From JBHGXV01 sp041920505 (GTDB taxonomy: Bacteria; Bacillota; Bacilli; Brevibacillales; Brevibacillaceae): a DNA stretch of 64,000 nucleotides. The notes under the pieces are model-generated. The model made no database searches. It worked only from the letters and a program-made list of their open reading frames with translations, and had not been told where the DNA came from. The stretch is from contig JBHGXV010000007.1 of assembly GCA_041920505.1 (NCBI GenBank), forward strand, positions 52,312-116,311, in the 5' to 3' direction. Made by a program: the position numbers and the translations under genes. This document shows, piece by piece, positions 9,939 through 19,449 of this stretch; position 1 is the stretch's first letter, and every line of letters begins with the position of its first letter.

Positions 9939-12407
9939 ATGTGGGGGAAACAGGTCATCTCCGAAACGAGCCATGCCCAACGCTGGATGAACCAGTGGGC
10001 GCAGACGTGGAGCGCATGGGGCGAGCGGACTGCCGCTTTTGCGCACCGGTGGAATCTGTTGCCGATGCTGATGGCGTTTTTACTGGGACGGGCCTTGATT
10101 CTGGAAGAGTTGTCTCCGTTCGTGATTCCGTATTTTACGGTGATGTACTTTATTCGCCGCGAGAGTCTCTTGGTGAGCGGGGCCGCCTTGATCGTCGGGG
10201 CATTCAGCCACTCCATCCCGCTAGGCCTGCAAGCCGTGCTGGGGGTCGTCGTCGCGCTGGTCGCGTGCAAAATGTCGGAACGCTTCCGGCGCAAGGACTT
10301 TTCTGTGACGCCGATTGTGGTGTTCGTCGCCGCGTTTGTCAGTCATCTGCTGTTTGACGTCATCACCAACCAAGTGTCCACCTACCGATTGGTGATGGTC
10401 ACGGTGGAAGCGATTCTTAGCTTCGTGCTCACGCTGATCTTCATCCAGTCGTTGTCGATCGTCCATCTGGCGAAGCCTTATGAGCCGCTGAAAAACGAGG
10501 AGATCGTCTGCCTGGTCATCCTGTTGGCCTCGTTGATGACCGGAACGGTAGGCTGGATGATTCAGGGCATCTCGATGGAGCACGTCCTGTCCCGGTACCT
10601 GTTGCTGTTGTTTGCGTTTACCGGCGGCGGGACGGTGGGGGCGGCTGTCGGCGTCGTGACCGGACTGATCCTGAGCCTGGCCAATGTCGCCGTTCTGCAG
10701 CAGATCAACCTGCTCGCCTTCTCCGGCTTGCTTGCCGGTTTGCTCAAAGAGGGCGGCAAAATCGGAGTGTCGGCCGGGCTGATGATCGGCACGGCGATAC
10801 TGGCGATTTACGGCGGGGTGGATGACGCCTTGTACACGTCCATGATCGAGACGTCGCTGGCGATCCTCTTGTTTTTGCTGACGCCGGCTGCCCTCTGGAA
10901 AAAGGTGGCGCGATTTATTCCCGGGACGCCGGAAAACCTGCAGTCGCACCAGGAGTACATGCGGCGCGTGCGCGATCTGACCGCAGGTAAAATCCTGCAA
11001 TTCTCCGAACTGTTCACCCAGTTGTCGCAAAGCTTCGCCCAAACCGCCAAGGCGGAGGGCAAGGACGAACAGACCGACTTTTTCTTAAGCCGGGTGACGG
11101 AGTCCACCTGCCAGAAATGCTTTAAAAAAGAGCAGTGCTGGGAACGGGATACTCAGGCGACCTACGAGGCCATGCGGGCGATGATGGAAACGGTGCAGCA
11201 ACAGGGAACGCTGGCCGGAACGCCCATCCCGCGCGAATGGGAGCGGAAATGCGTCAAGACGGCCAAAGTCATGGAGGCGATGGAGCGGGAATTTGAACGC
11301 TACATGGCGTACGATCATCTGAAAAAACAGGTGCACGAAAGCCGCAAGCTGGTGGCCGACCAACTCTCCGGCGTGTCGCGGGTGATGAGTGATTTCGCCC
11401 GCGAAATCCAGCGCGAGGGAATCGAGTTGAGCCTGCAGGAGAAGCAGGTCACCCGGGCGCTGGAAGGGCTGGGGCTGGCGGTTCGCCGCGTCGACATCCA
11501 CAGCCTGGAGCATGGCAAGGTGGATATCGAGATCAGCCAGCCGACGTGTTACGGCCGCGACGAATGCGCGAAAATCGTCGCCCCGATGCTGACCGAGATC
11601 CTCGGCGAAAACATCGTGGTGAAGGAACGCCACTGCGAAGCGTACAAGGACGGCAACTGCAAGATGTGCCTCGCTTCGGCCAAGGCGTTTGAGATCGAGA
11701 TCGGCGTGGCCGGGGCGGCCAAGGACGGCAAGCTGCTCTCCGGTGACAGCTTCAAGACGATGGATCTGGGCAACGGCAAGATCGCGCTGGCGATCAGCGA
11801 CGGCATGGGGAACGGCGAGCGGGCCTATCTGGAGAGCCAGTCGGCGCTCGACATGCTCCAGCAGTTGCTCAAGTCGGGTCTGGACGAGAAGCTGGCGATC
11901 AAAACCGTCAACTCTGTGCTGGCCCTGCGCTCCACCGACGAGGTGTTTGCCACGGTCGATCTGGCGTTGATCGATTTGCAAACCGCCCAGACCCGCTTTA
12001 TCAAGATTGGCTCCACTCCGAGTTTCATTAAACGCGGTCCGGAGGTGGTGACGGTGACGGCAAGCAACTTACCCGTCGGCATCCTCGAAGAAATTGAAGT
12101 GGACGTGGTGACCCGTGCGCTTAAGCCGGGCGACTTGCTGATCATGATGTCGGACGGCATTTATGAGGCGCCGCGCCACATCGAAAACCGGCAATTCTGG
12201 ATGAAGCGGCTGATTGCCGAACTGGAGACGGAAGACCCGCAGGAAGTGGCCGATCTGCTCTTGGAAAAGGTGATCCGCCAGCATTGCGGGCAAATCGTCG
12301 ACGACATGACCGTGCTGGTGGCGCGAATTGACCGGTTCGTGCCGCAGTGGTCGGCGATTCATGTGCATGGCATGGAAAAACTGGAGCGGCCGCGTATTGT
12401 CAGTTAA
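9939..12407 (+). CDS. spoIIE: Stage II sporulation protein E, PP2C-type serine phosphatase
   Basis: An 822-residue membrane phosphatase that dephosphorylates SpoIIAA to release SigmaF in the forespore and helps place the polar septum. Residues about 30-330 form a polytopic membrane domain of around ten segments. A central regulatory region follows, with several Cys pairs (CQKCFKKEQC, YKDGNCKMC). The C-terminal PP2C domain has the metal-binding LAISDGMGNGERA and MMSDGIYEAP motifs. I chose the ATG at 9939 because the -10 at 9896 excludes the earlier in-frame ATG at 9900; the length matches the 827-residue B. subtilis protein. Confidence 0.96.
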   Translation: MWGKQVISETSHAQRWMNQWAQTWSAWGERTAAFAHRWNLLPMLMAFLLGRALILEELSPFVIPYFTVMYFIRRESLLVSGAALIVGAFSHSIPLGLQAVLGVVVALVACKMSERFRRKDFSVTPIVVFVAAFVSHLLFDVITNQVSTYRLVMVTVEAILSFVLTLIFIQSLSIVHLAKPYEPLKNEEIVCLVILLASLMTGTVGWMIQGISMEHVLSRYLLLLFAFTGGGTVGAAVGVVTGLILSLANVAVLQQINLLAFSGLLAGLLKEGGKIGVSAGLMIGTAILAIYGGVDDALYTSMIETSLAILLFLLTPAALWKKVARFIPGTPENLQSHQEYMRRVRDLTAGKILQFSELFTQLSQSFAQTAKAEGKDEQTDFFLSRVTESTCQKCFKKEQCWERDTQATYEAMRAMMETVQQQGTLAGTPIPREWERKCVKTAKVMEAMEREFERYMAYDHLKKQVHESRKLVADQLSGVSRVMSDFAREIQREGIELSLQEKQVTRALEGLGLAVRRVDIHSLEHGKVDIEISQPTCYGRDECAKIVAPMLTEILGENIVVKERHCEAYKDGNCKMCLASAKAFEIEIGVAGAAKDGKLLSGDSFKTMDLGNGKIALAISDGMGNGERAYLESQSALDMLQQLLKSGLDEKLAIKTVNSVLALRSTDEVFATVDLALIDLQTAQTRFIKIGSTPSFIKRGPEVVTVTASNLPVGILEEIEVDVVTRALKPGDLLIMMSDGIYEAPRHIENRQFWMKRLIAELETEDPQEVADLLLEKVIRQHCGQIVDDMTVLVARIDRFVPQWSAIHVHGMEKLERPRIVS

Positions 12408-12472
12408 CCAGGTATGTATCCCTATCTTCCCGTCGATACTGGTAGAAAAACTGGTAGATTGGGGAGATCAGA

Positions 12473-13240
12473 ATGGGAAAGGCGGCAACGTTACGTCAGA
12501 TTCTGGTGGTGACAGACGGTTGCTCCAACGTCGGAATGAGTCCGGTGGCAGCGGCCACACTGGCGCGCGAGCAGGGGATTACCGTCAATGTGATCGGTGT
12601 GATTGACCGTGAAGAGATGGGCGCCCAGGGCGAGCGGGAGATTCGCGAAATCGCCCAGGCCGGAGGCGGATTGAGCGACATCGTCTATCCGGCGCAGCTC
12701 ACCCAGACGGTGCAAATGCTGACACGCAAGGCGATGACGCGAACGATCCAACACGTGGTGAATAAAGAACTGAAAGAGATTCTGGGGGATTCGGCCATGG
12801 ACAGCTTGTCTTTGGACAAGCGCATGCAGGTGGCCGGCATGGTGGATGACCTGGGCGAGCGAAGCGACCTGGAAGTCGTCATGCTGGTGGACACGTCAAG
12901 CAGCATGAAAAACAAGCTGGCGGCCGTGCAACAGGCGATTCACGATTTCAGCATCAGTCTGCGTTCGCGCAGCGGACGGAGCCGGATGGCCGTGTGTTCA
13001 TTTCCTGGGAAACAAAAGCACATGGAAGTCCGTATTCCGTGGACAGAGCAGGTGGAAAAAGCGCACCAGTTGACCGCAGGGCTGACGATGAGCGGGGTGA
13101 CTCCGACCGGGCCGGCGATCGTGGAGGCGATTGCGCTGTTTGAACATGTGGAACTGCCGGCGCCGTTGGCAGACCGCTACCGGATCGGTACACCGGCGGA
13201 ACAAACAGACGGAGGATTCTTCCAGGATCATGTCTTTTGA
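12473..13240 (+). CDS. yabS: VWA-domain protein YabS
   Basis: A 255-residue protein with a von Willebrand factor A fold. The MIDAS motif DTSSSMK (about 141-147) should bind a divalent metal. An upstream half (about 5-100) also looks VWA-like (ILVVTDGCSNVGMSPVAAA) and may hold a second, partial unit. The B. subtilis equivalent is a SigmaE-controlled sporulation gene of unknown function, here as there between spoIIE and yabT. The ATG follows GGGGAGA at 12461-12467. It overlaps the kinase gene downstream by 11 bp. Confidence 0.85.
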   Translation: MGKAATLRQILVVTDGCSNVGMSPVAAATLAREQGITVNVIGVIDREEMGAQGEREIREIAQAGGGLSDIVYPAQLTQTVQMLTRKAMTRTIQHVVNKELKEILGDSAMDSLSLDKRMQVAGMVDDLGERSDLEVVMLVDTSSSMKNKLAAVQQAIHDFSISLRSRSGRSRMAVCSFPGKQKHMEVRIPWTEQVEKAHQLTAGLTMSGVTPTGPAIVEAIALFEHVELPAPLADRYRIGTPAEQTDGGFFQDHVF

Positions 13241-14150
13241 CGCGATGGTTCCTTCGCTGCCAAAGCGTTTTTGCGGAAACTGGCACAAGCGGCCCTATGA
13301 GGTGTTGGGAGAATTGGGACGCGGCGCGAACGGAACGGTGTACCTGGCGATCTCGCAAGGCCGGCGGCTGGCGGTCAAGGTCGGCCCCGACCCGTTTGAC
13401 ATTTTAATGGAAGCAAACCTGTTAAAAAGTGTCTCGGCGGCCCGTGGCATGCGCATCGGGCCCGTTCTCTGTGACGTGGACGACGTGCGGCTGGAAGGCA
13501 AGTCGTACACGTTTTACGCGATGGAGTATCTGGAAGGGGAACGCCTTGACGAGTACGTGCGGCGGGTGGGGAGCGAATGGACAGCCGTTTTGATCGTCCA
13601 ACTGCTCTTTCGGTTGAGCGTTCTGCACGCCCAGGGATGGATCTTCGGCGATCTGAAGCCGGAAAACGTCATCGTCGTCCGTTTGGACAGACAGGTGCGG
13701 CTGATTGATTTCGGCGGCGTGACCAAGCAGGGGCGTGCGGTGAGACAGTTTACCGAGGAGTATGACAGGGCCTACTGGCAGGCGGGTGATAGGCGGGCAG
13801 AGGCGGCGTACGACCTGTTTTCGCTGGCGGTGCTGATGATCCGGCTCACGCTGGGCACTGAGGGGTGGAAACGGCTGCGGACAGAAAAACGACACGTCCA
13901 AACCCTTTGTGATATAATACGAGAGCATGAGAATCTTTCTCCCTATCGTGTTCCCTTGGTGAGGGCGCTACTGGGCAAATACGGTTCGGCCGAAGCGATG
14001 AAACAGGACATGCTGGCGGCGATTCGCGACCGTACTCATGCGGCGCCGACGGGACGCGGACGGGGGAGTGCGGCAGGCAAATGGATTGGGGGACTGTTTG
14101 TCGCGTCCCTGTTGTTGCTTGCCGGTTCGCTGTATCTCGTATGGATGTGA
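13230..14150 (+). CDS. yabT: Hanks-type Ser/Thr protein kinase YabT (PrkD), membrane anchored
   Basis: A 306-residue kinase with a glycine loop (GELGRGANGTVYLA), the ATP-orienting lysine (LAVKVG), a catalytic loop reading FGDLKPEN instead of HRDLKPEN, a DFG motif (IDFGG) and one C-terminal transmembrane helix (about 285-305). The His-Arg replacement places it in the atypical YabT group. B. subtilis YabT acts during sporulation and is stimulated by DNA. The ATG at 13230 lies inside the end of yabS, 14 bases after GGAGG. The C-terminal anchor implies a cytoplasmic catalytic domain at the membrane. Confidence 0.9.
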   Translation: MSFDAMVPSLPKRFCGNWHKRPYEVLGELGRGANGTVYLAISQGRRLAVKVGPDPFDILMEANLLKSVSAARGMRIGPVLCDVDDVRLEGKSYTFYAMEYLEGERLDEYVRRVGSEWTAVLIVQLLFRLSVLHAQGWIFGDLKPENVIVVRLDRQVRLIDFGGVTKQGRAVRQFTEEYDRAYWQAGDRRAEAAYDLFSLAVLMIRLTLGTEGWKRLRTEKRHVQTLCDIIREHENLSPYRVPLVRALLGKYGSAEAMKQDMLAAIRDRTHAAPTGRGRGSAAGKWIGGLFVASLLLLAGSLYLVWM

Positions 14151-14153
14151 GGG

Positions 14154-14924
14154 ATGCGGGTGTTGACGTCCGAAGATCTCGTTATGGAGACGTGCCTGTT
14201 GGCAGGCGAAATCATGTTAAAAAGCGGGGCGGAGACGTACCGAGTGGAACAGACGATGGCGCTGATCGCCGAGGCGGCCGGTATGGAGGGCGTGCACAGT
14301 TTCGTGACGCCGACCAGCATCATCTTTTCCTTTCGCGGCACGGAAATAGACCGCACCCGGATGATCCGCATTTCGGATCGGACGATTGATTTGAACAAAA
14401 TTACCCTGGTGAACGAAGTGTCCCGCCATTTCGTTTCCGGAAAAATCACCTTGATGGAGTCGCTTCGCCGGTTGCAGGAGATCGACCAGAAACGGCCGCT
14501 CTACCCGAGATGGCTGCAACAGTTGGCGGCCGGCATTGCCAGCGGCTCTTTTGCTGTGCTCGTGGGAGGAGACGCGTCCGACTTCGTTCCGACCGCCATC
14601 GCGGGAATGCTGGTCAATCTGAGTGTCTATGCCTTTCAACAAATCTTGCAGGTCAAATTTTTTGCCGAATTCATGTCCGCTTTTCTCGGCGGCTTGTTGA
14701 TTCTGTTGTTTGTCTACTTGTTCCCCTTTCTTCATCTGGATATTATGATCATCGGCACGATGCTGCCGCTTTTCCCCGGGATCGCTGTCACCAATTCGCT
14801 TCGCGATCTGATGGCCGGCGATCTGGTGGCGGGCGTATCGCGCGGCGTGGAGGCGGTGTTGACCGCACTGTCCGTGGCGGTGGCGGGCGCGATCGTGCTG
14901 TCGTTTGTGGGGGGATCGGGATGA
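14154..14924 (+). CDS. Threonine/serine exporter family protein, large subunit (ThrE N-part/YjjP-like)
   Basis: A 256-residue protein of the ThrE/YjjP family. A cytoplasmic N-terminal half carries the conserved LAGEIMLKSGAETYRVEQTM motif, and about five transmembrane segments follow from residue 120. In bacteria such as Corynebacterium one long ThrE exports threonine and serine; here the function is split over this gene and the next (ATGA overlap), as with YjjP/YjjB. It begins 3 bp after yabT and is absent at this place in B. subtilis, so it is a lineage insertion into the sporulation block. Substrate is inferred from family only. Confidence 0.83.
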   Translation: MRVLTSEDLVMETCLLAGEIMLKSGAETYRVEQTMALIAEAAGMEGVHSFVTPTSIIFSFRGTEIDRTRMIRISDRTIDLNKITLVNEVSRHFVSGKITLMESLRRLQEIDQKRPLYPRWLQQLAAGIASGSFAVLVGGDASDFVPTAIAGMLVNLSVYAFQQILQVKFFAEFMSAFLGGLLILLFVYLFPFLHLDIMIIGTMLPLFPGIAVTNSLRDLMAGDLVAGVSRGVEAVLTALSVAVAGAIVLSFVGGSG

Positions 14925-15388
14925 TTTCCTGGATGGGACTTGTGCTGAGTCTTGTGTCCACCGTCGCGTACGGCATGTTGTTTAACGTTCCGCCGCGCAC
15001 GCTGTTGGCAGGGGGAACAGTGGGGATGCTGAGTTGGGCAATTCTGCGCACCTTGCCGCTGGCCGGAGCGGAGTTGTTGTGGTCCACGTTTGTGGCCGCC
15101 ACGTTTGTTTCTTTGTTCAGTCAATTGCTGTCGATCTATCTGCGCGTTCCGTCGACCAACTTTAGTGTGGCCGGTATTTTGCCGCTGGTTCCCGGCTCTA
15201 CCGCCTACAAGGCCATGTTTGCGTTTGTCAACGGCAATCTGCTGGACGGGATCACGCTGGGAGCGCTGACCTTGATGGAAGCTGGTGCGATTGCCGCAGG
15301 ACTGATTTTGGGATTGTCGATTTTTTCTGTCTGGAAAGGATTTGTGGCCCGACATGCTCGCAAACGTACGACACCGCATCGACGCTGA
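14921..15388 (+). CDS. Threonine/serine exporter family protein, small subunit (YjjB-like)
   Basis: A 155-residue hydrophobic protein with four to five transmembrane segments and the ThrE_2/YjjB signature around VPSTNFSVAGILPLVPG. It is translationally coupled to the preceding YjjP-like gene and should form a complex with it. Its 3' end overlaps the tilS start by about 35 bp, so tilS translation is likely coupled to it. Confidence 0.83.
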   Translation: MISWMGLVLSLVSTVAYGMLFNVPPRTLLAGGTVGMLSWAILRTLPLAGAELLWSTFVAATFVSLFSQLLSIYLRVPSTNFSVAGILPLVPGSTAYKAMFAFVNGNLLDGITLGALTLMEAGAIAAGLILGLSIFSVWKGFVARHARKRTTPHRR

Positions 15389-16784
15389 GGGATTGTTGGC
15401 GCCGGGGGAGACCGTCGTCGTCGGCGTCTCCGGAGGCGTCGATTCGACGGCGCTCCTGCATATCTTGTGGAAACTGAATCAACACTATCTCTATGGTTGG
15501 AACCTGCACGCCGTCCACCTCAATCACCGCTTTCGCGGAGCGGAGGCGGAAGAGGACGCCGCCTACGTCAAGAGATTGTGCGATTCACTGGGCGTGACCT
15601 GCCATCTGTATGAACGGGACGTGCCCGGGTATATGCGAAAGACAGGCATGGGGGCGCAAGAGGCGGCGCGGGAGGTGCGGTACCGGCTGTTCGCCGATGT
15701 GGCGCGGCAAGTGGGGGCGACGAAGGTGGCGATTGCCCACCACGCCGATGATCAGGTGGAGACGATCCTGTTTCGGATGCTGCGGGGAACGGGCTTGCGC
15801 GGCATGGCCGGCATGCGGATTCGCCGCTGGCTGGTGCCGGGGCAGGTCGAGCTGGTTCGCCCGCTGTTGGGCGTGTTTCGCCGCGAGCTGGAGGTGTATT
15901 GCGAAGAAGCCGGTATGTCCCCCAGGACCGACAGCAGCAATCTCTCCCGTAAATACCGGCGGAACCGGCTGCGCCTCGACGTGTTGCCGCTGCTCGAAAC
16001 GATCAATCCCCGTTACCGCGAACACCTTCTGCGCCTGGCTGATCTGGCCAAAGACGACGACGACTGCCTCACGGAGATCGCCCGGCGGAACCTGGAGCAG
16101 GTCATCATTGCCCGCAAACCGAATACATTAGTAGGAATTAATATCTCCCGGTTTCAAACCGGTGACCTTGCTTTACAAAGGAGAATGATTACTCTAATAT
16201 TAAGTTATCTGTCAAGCGATATGGAATGGTCTTCGCAGCATGTGGAGGCCGTTTTGAGCGTCATCGTTCATGAAAATCCGTCGGCTGTCTTACATCTCCC
16301 GGCACAGATCACCGTTCAGCGGGTGTATGAGCGCCTGTTTTTCGCGAAAAACGGTACCGCTTCCGTCGCGGAACCGTACTGCCGCGAGCTTGAGGTTCCG
16401 GGGACGATGCGCATCGACGAACACGGGATTGTGTTCCGCGCCAAATGGCTGGAGGCGCCGCCTGACCTGGATGCCTTGACCGCGTATGCCGCCGTGTTTG
16501 ACGCGGCGTGTTTGCCGGAACGGTTGATGGTGCGCAATCGCAGGCCTGGCGATCGGTTGCGCGCGTTCGGATCGGGCGGCAAGAAGCTGAAGGAGCTGTT
16601 GATTGATGCCAAGGTGCCGAAGGTGTGGCGCGACAAGATTCCCCTGCTCGTCGCCGGGGATGAGATCATATGGGTACCTGGTGTCCGGAGGTCTGCGTTT
16701 GCGCCCGTCAGCGCAACCACGACCAAGTGTTTATATGTAGAGGCAGAGTTCGGAGAAGAGTGGCAGGAGGTTTATCATGCATAG
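15354..16784 (+). CDS. tilS: tRNA(Ile)-lysidine synthase TilS
   Basis: A 476-residue enzyme that attaches lysine to C34 of the minor tRNA-Ile, changing its decoding from AUG to AUA; essential in most bacteria. The PP-loop motif SGGVDSTALL is at residues 26-35. The HRFRGAEAEEDA and VAIAHHADDQVET segments of the catalytic domain follow, then the TilS C-terminal domain (RNRRPGDRLRAFGSGGKKLKELL). The ATG at 15354 is preferred; an upstream TTG has no usable ribosome-binding spacing. An AT-rich patch near 16,130-16,210 encodes an ordinary part of the linker. It overlaps hpt by 8 bp. In Bacillus and Listeria TilS and HprT together also activate ftsH. Confidence 0.96.
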   Translation: MLANVRHRIDAEGLLAPGETVVVGVSGGVDSTALLHILWKLNQHYLYGWNLHAVHLNHRFRGAEAEEDAAYVKRLCDSLGVTCHLYERDVPGYMRKTGMGAQEAAREVRYRLFADVARQVGATKVAIAHHADDQVETILFRMLRGTGLRGMAGMRIRRWLVPGQVELVRPLLGVFRRELEVYCEEAGMSPRTDSSNLSRKYRRNRLRLDVLPLLETINPRYREHLLRLADLAKDDDDCLTEIARRNLEQVIIARKPNTLVGINISRFQTGDLALQRRMITLILSYLSSDMEWSSQHVEAVLSVIVHENPSAVLHLPAQITVQRVYERLFFAKNGTASVAEPYCRELEVPGTMRIDEHGIVFRAKWLEAPPDLDALTAYAAVFDAACLPERLMVRNRRPGDRLRAFGSGGKKLKELLIDAKVPKVWRDKIPLLVAGDEIIWVPGVRRSAFAPVSATTTKCLYVEAEFGEEWQEVYHA

Positions 16785-17316
16785 CGACATCAAGCAGATC
16801 TTGTTGACAGAAGAACAAATCGCGGCAAAGGTAAAGGAATTGGGCAGCATCCTCAGCGCAGAGTACCGGGATAAGAACCCGCTGGTGATCTGCGTCTTGA
16901 AGGGTGCGGTCCTGTTTATGGCCGACCTGGTCCGCCAGATGAACATCCGTTGCGAAATGGACTTCATGGCTGTCTCCAGCTACGGAGCCAGCACCGAGTC
17001 GTCCGGCGTGGTTCGCATCCTCAAGGACCTGGATACGCCTGTGCAAAACCGGCACGTGCTGATCGTCGAGGATATCATGGACAGCGGTTTGACGCTGAGC
17101 CGGCTGGTGGAGCTGTTGAAGCACCGGGACGCTGCCTCCGTAAAAGTGGTTACGCTGTTAAACAAACCGGAACGGCGCAAGGTGGACATCACCCCTGACT
17201 ACAGCGGATTCACGATTCCGGACGAATTCGTCGTCGGCTATGGCCTCGATTACGCAGAAGCCTATCGCAACCTGCCGTACATCGGCATCCTCAAGCCGGA
17301 AGTTTACGCCAAGTAG
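16777..17316 (+). CDS. hpt: Hypoxanthine-guanine phosphoribosyltransferase
   Basis: A 179-residue purine salvage enzyme converting hypoxanthine or guanine plus PRPP to IMP or GMP. The PRPP-binding loop VLIVEDIMDSGLTLS (about 95-109) and the flexible-loop segment AVSSYGAST are clear. The start ATG is preceded by GCAGGAGG within tilS. The tilS-hpt-ftsH order is conserved in Bacillales. Confidence 0.96.
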   Translation: MHSDIKQILLTEEQIAAKVKELGSILSAEYRDKNPLVICVLKGAVLFMADLVRQMNIRCEMDFMAVSSYGASTESSGVVRILKDLDTPVQNRHVLIVEDIMDSGLTLSRLVELLKHRDAASVKVVTLLNKPERRKVDITPDYSGFTIPDEFVVGYGLDYAEAYRNLPYIGILKPEVYAK

Positions 17317-17321
17317 TTCGG

Positions 17322-17351
17322 TTGTGAAGGCTGCGTGCCATATGATAAAAT
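17322..17351 (+). promoter_or_regulatory. Probable SigmaA promoter of ftsH
   Basis: TTGTGA (17322-17327), 18 bp, TAAAAT (17346-17351), just upstream of ftsH. Each element matches consensus at 4-5 of 6 positions. Confidence 0.55.
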
Positions 17352-17385
17352 GTGGGAAGTGTCTTTTCGCGAGAGGAGGTAAGAA

Positions 17386-19308
17386 ATGAATCGCTTTTTC
17401 CGTAACACTGGGTTCTATCTACTCATTTTCCTTGTCACGGTAGGGATCGTCAATTTTGTCCTCTCCGGGACAGACAAGACGGCACAACTGTCATATCAAC
17501 AGTTCCGCGGGGAGTTGTTGAAAGACAACGTATTGGAAGTCACCCTGCGGCCTGACGGGGGTACATATCGCGTCGACGGCAAATTGAGAAAGGCGCCGAC
17601 GGGACAGGAAACGTTCACGGCGAATGTGCCGTTGTACGATTCGGACATTGTCCAGGTTCTCAACACCAAGATTGATGCCGGTCTAGTGAATAAGGTGGAG
17701 TTCAAGCCGCAGGAAGGCAACAGCATCTGGCTTACGTTCCTTACCTCCATTATTCCGTTCGTCATCATCTTCATTTTGTTCTTCTTCTTGTTGAATCAGG
17801 CCCAGGGCGGCGGCAGCCGGGTGATGAATTTTGGCAAAAGCCGCGCGAAGCTGTATAACGATGAGAAGAAACGCGTCACATTCGACGATGTGGCGGGTGC
17901 AGATGAAGAGAAGGCGGAGCTTGTCGAAGTCGTGGAATTCCTCAAAGACCCCCGCAAGTTTGCGGCGGTGGGCGCACGCATCCCTAAAGGGGTGTTGCTC
18001 GTGGGCCCTCCGGGTACGGGGAAAACGTTGCTCGCCCGTGCGGTGGCAGGCGAAGCAGGCGTGCCGTTTTTCAGCATTTCCGGTTCCGATTTCGTCGAGA
18101 TGTTCGTCGGGGTCGGCGCCTCTCGCGTGCGCGATTTGTTTGAAAACGCGAAGAAAAATGCGCCTTGCATTATCTTCATCGACGAGATTGACGCCGTCGG
18201 CCGTCAACGCGGCGCCGGTTTGGGCGGAGGCCACGACGAGCGCGAACAGACACTGAACCAATTGCTTGTAGAAATGGACGGATTCGGTGCCAACGAAGGC
18301 ATCATCATCATAGCGGCCACGAACCGGCCGGATATTCTCGACCCGGCATTGCTGCGTCCCGGCCGTTTCGACCGTCAGATTACGGTCGACCGTCCGGATA
18401 TCAAGGGGCGCGAAGCCGTGTTGAAAGTACACGCGCGCAACAAACCGCTGGGTGACGACCTGGATCTTGGCGTGATCGCCCGCCGCACGCCCGGTTTCAC
18501 CGGTGCCGATCTGGAAAACCTGTTGAACGAGGCGGCCCTTTTGACCGCCCGGAAGAACAAGAAACAGATCAACATGCAGGAAATCGACGAGGCGATCGAC
18601 CGCGTCATCGCCGGCCCGGCGAAGAAGTCCCGCGTCATCAGCGACGACGAGAAGCGGCTGGTTGCCTATCATGAAGCCGGGCACACGATCGTCGGCTACC
18701 ATCTGAAAAACGCCGACATGGTGCACAAGGTGACGATTATCCCGCGCGGTCAGGCGGGCGGATATACGGTTATGCTGCCGAAAGAGGATCGTTACTTCGC
18801 CACCAAGAGCGATTTGCTCGACAAGATCGTCGGTCTGTTGGGCGGACGCGTTGCCGAGGAACTGGTTCTGGGCGACATCAGTACGGGGGCGCACAACGAC
18901 TTTCAACGAGCCACGGCGATTGCCCGCAGCATGATCACCGAATACGGGATGAGCCGTCTTGGCCCGATGCAGTTCGGCCGTTCACAGGGGCAGGTCTTCC
19001 TCGGTCGCGACATCGGCCACGAACGCAACTACTCCGAGCAGATCGCTTATGAGATCGACCAGGAGATGCAGCGGATCATCAACGAGCAGTACGAGCGGTG
19101 CAAGGAGTTGCTGACCAAGTACCGCGATCAGCTCGATCTGGTGGCGCAAACCTTGCTGCGTGTCGAGACGCTGGACGCCGAACAAATCAAACACCTGATC
19201 GAACACGGCCGACTGCCGAACGAACCTGCCGACAGGAACGATGTGGTGGTCAACATCCAGCCGAAAGATCAGGGCAATCCTGAGCAGGAGAACAAGGATC
19301 AAACGTAG
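17386..19308 (+). CDS. ftsH: ATP-dependent zinc metalloprotease FtsH
   Basis: A 640-residue membrane AAA+ protease that degrades misfolded membrane proteins and selected regulators. Two transmembrane segments (about 6-26 and 108-131) flank an extracytoplasmic domain. Then come Walker A GPPGTGKT, Walker B IIFIDEIDAVG, the second region of homology (ATNRPDILDPALLRPGRFD) and the zinc motif HEAGH. A Gln/Asp-rich tail ends the protein. The ATG follows AGGAGG at 17374-17379. The downstream neighbour differs from B. subtilis, where coaX comes next; here a long insert separates them. Confidence 0.98.
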   Translation: MNRFFRNTGFYLLIFLVTVGIVNFVLSGTDKTAQLSYQQFRGELLKDNVLEVTLRPDGGTYRVDGKLRKAPTGQETFTANVPLYDSDIVQVLNTKIDAGLVNKVEFKPQEGNSIWLTFLTSIIPFVIIFILFFFLLNQAQGGGSRVMNFGKSRAKLYNDEKKRVTFDDVAGADEEKAELVEVVEFLKDPRKFAAVGARIPKGVLLVGPPGTGKTLLARAVAGEAGVPFFSISGSDFVEMFVGVGASRVRDLFENAKKNAPCIIFIDEIDAVGRQRGAGLGGGHDEREQTLNQLLVEMDGFGANEGIIIIAATNRPDILDPALLRPGRFDRQITVDRPDIKGREAVLKVHARNKPLGDDLDLGVIARRTPGFTGADLENLLNEAALLTARKNKKQINMQEIDEAIDRVIAGPAKKSRVISDDEKRLVAYHEAGHTIVGYHLKNADMVHKVTIIPRGQAGGYTVMLPKEDRYFATKSDLLDKIVGLLGGRVAEELVLGDISTGAHNDFQRATAIARSMITEYGMSRLGPMQFGRSQGQVFLGRDIGHERNYSEQIAYEIDQEMQRIINEQYERCKELLTKYRDQLDLVAQTLLRVETLDAEQIKHLIEHGRLPNEPADRNDVVVNIQPKDQGNPEQENKDQT

Positions 19309-19332
19309 GAGCGCCAATGGTGCTCCTTTTTT
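19307..19332 (+). terminator. Intrinsic terminator of ftsH
   Basis: AGGAGC / GCTCCT with an inner CCA/TGG pair and six T. It begins at the ftsH stop codon. Confidence 0.85.
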
Positions 19333-19375
19333 CTGTGCGCTGCCTGATTCATGCAGTTTGGCCAGACAAAACGCA

Positions 19376-19404
19376 TTGACAAGGTGGAAACGCAGGCATA
19401 CAAT
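19376..19404 (+). promoter_or_regulatory. SigmaA promoter of nadA
   Basis: TTGACA (19376-19381), 17 bp, TACAAT (19399-19404). Confidence 0.88.
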
Positions 19405-19414
19405 GACCGTACGA

Positions 19415-19429
19415 ATGACTGAATGTCAT
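19415..19429 (+). promoter_or_regulatory. Candidate operator at the nadA transcription start
   Basis: Perfect inverted repeat ATGAC-TGAAT-GTCAT a few bases after the expected transcription start. NiaR-type repression of NAD genes is known in Bacillota, but I cannot confirm that this is its site. Confidence 0.4.
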
Positions 19430-19449
19430 AACCTAGGAGGTTTGGGTTC

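Noticed and set aside
16120..16215. AT-rich patch inside tilS as foreign insertion
   Set aside because: The frame continues normally and encodes the ordinary inter-domain part of TilS.
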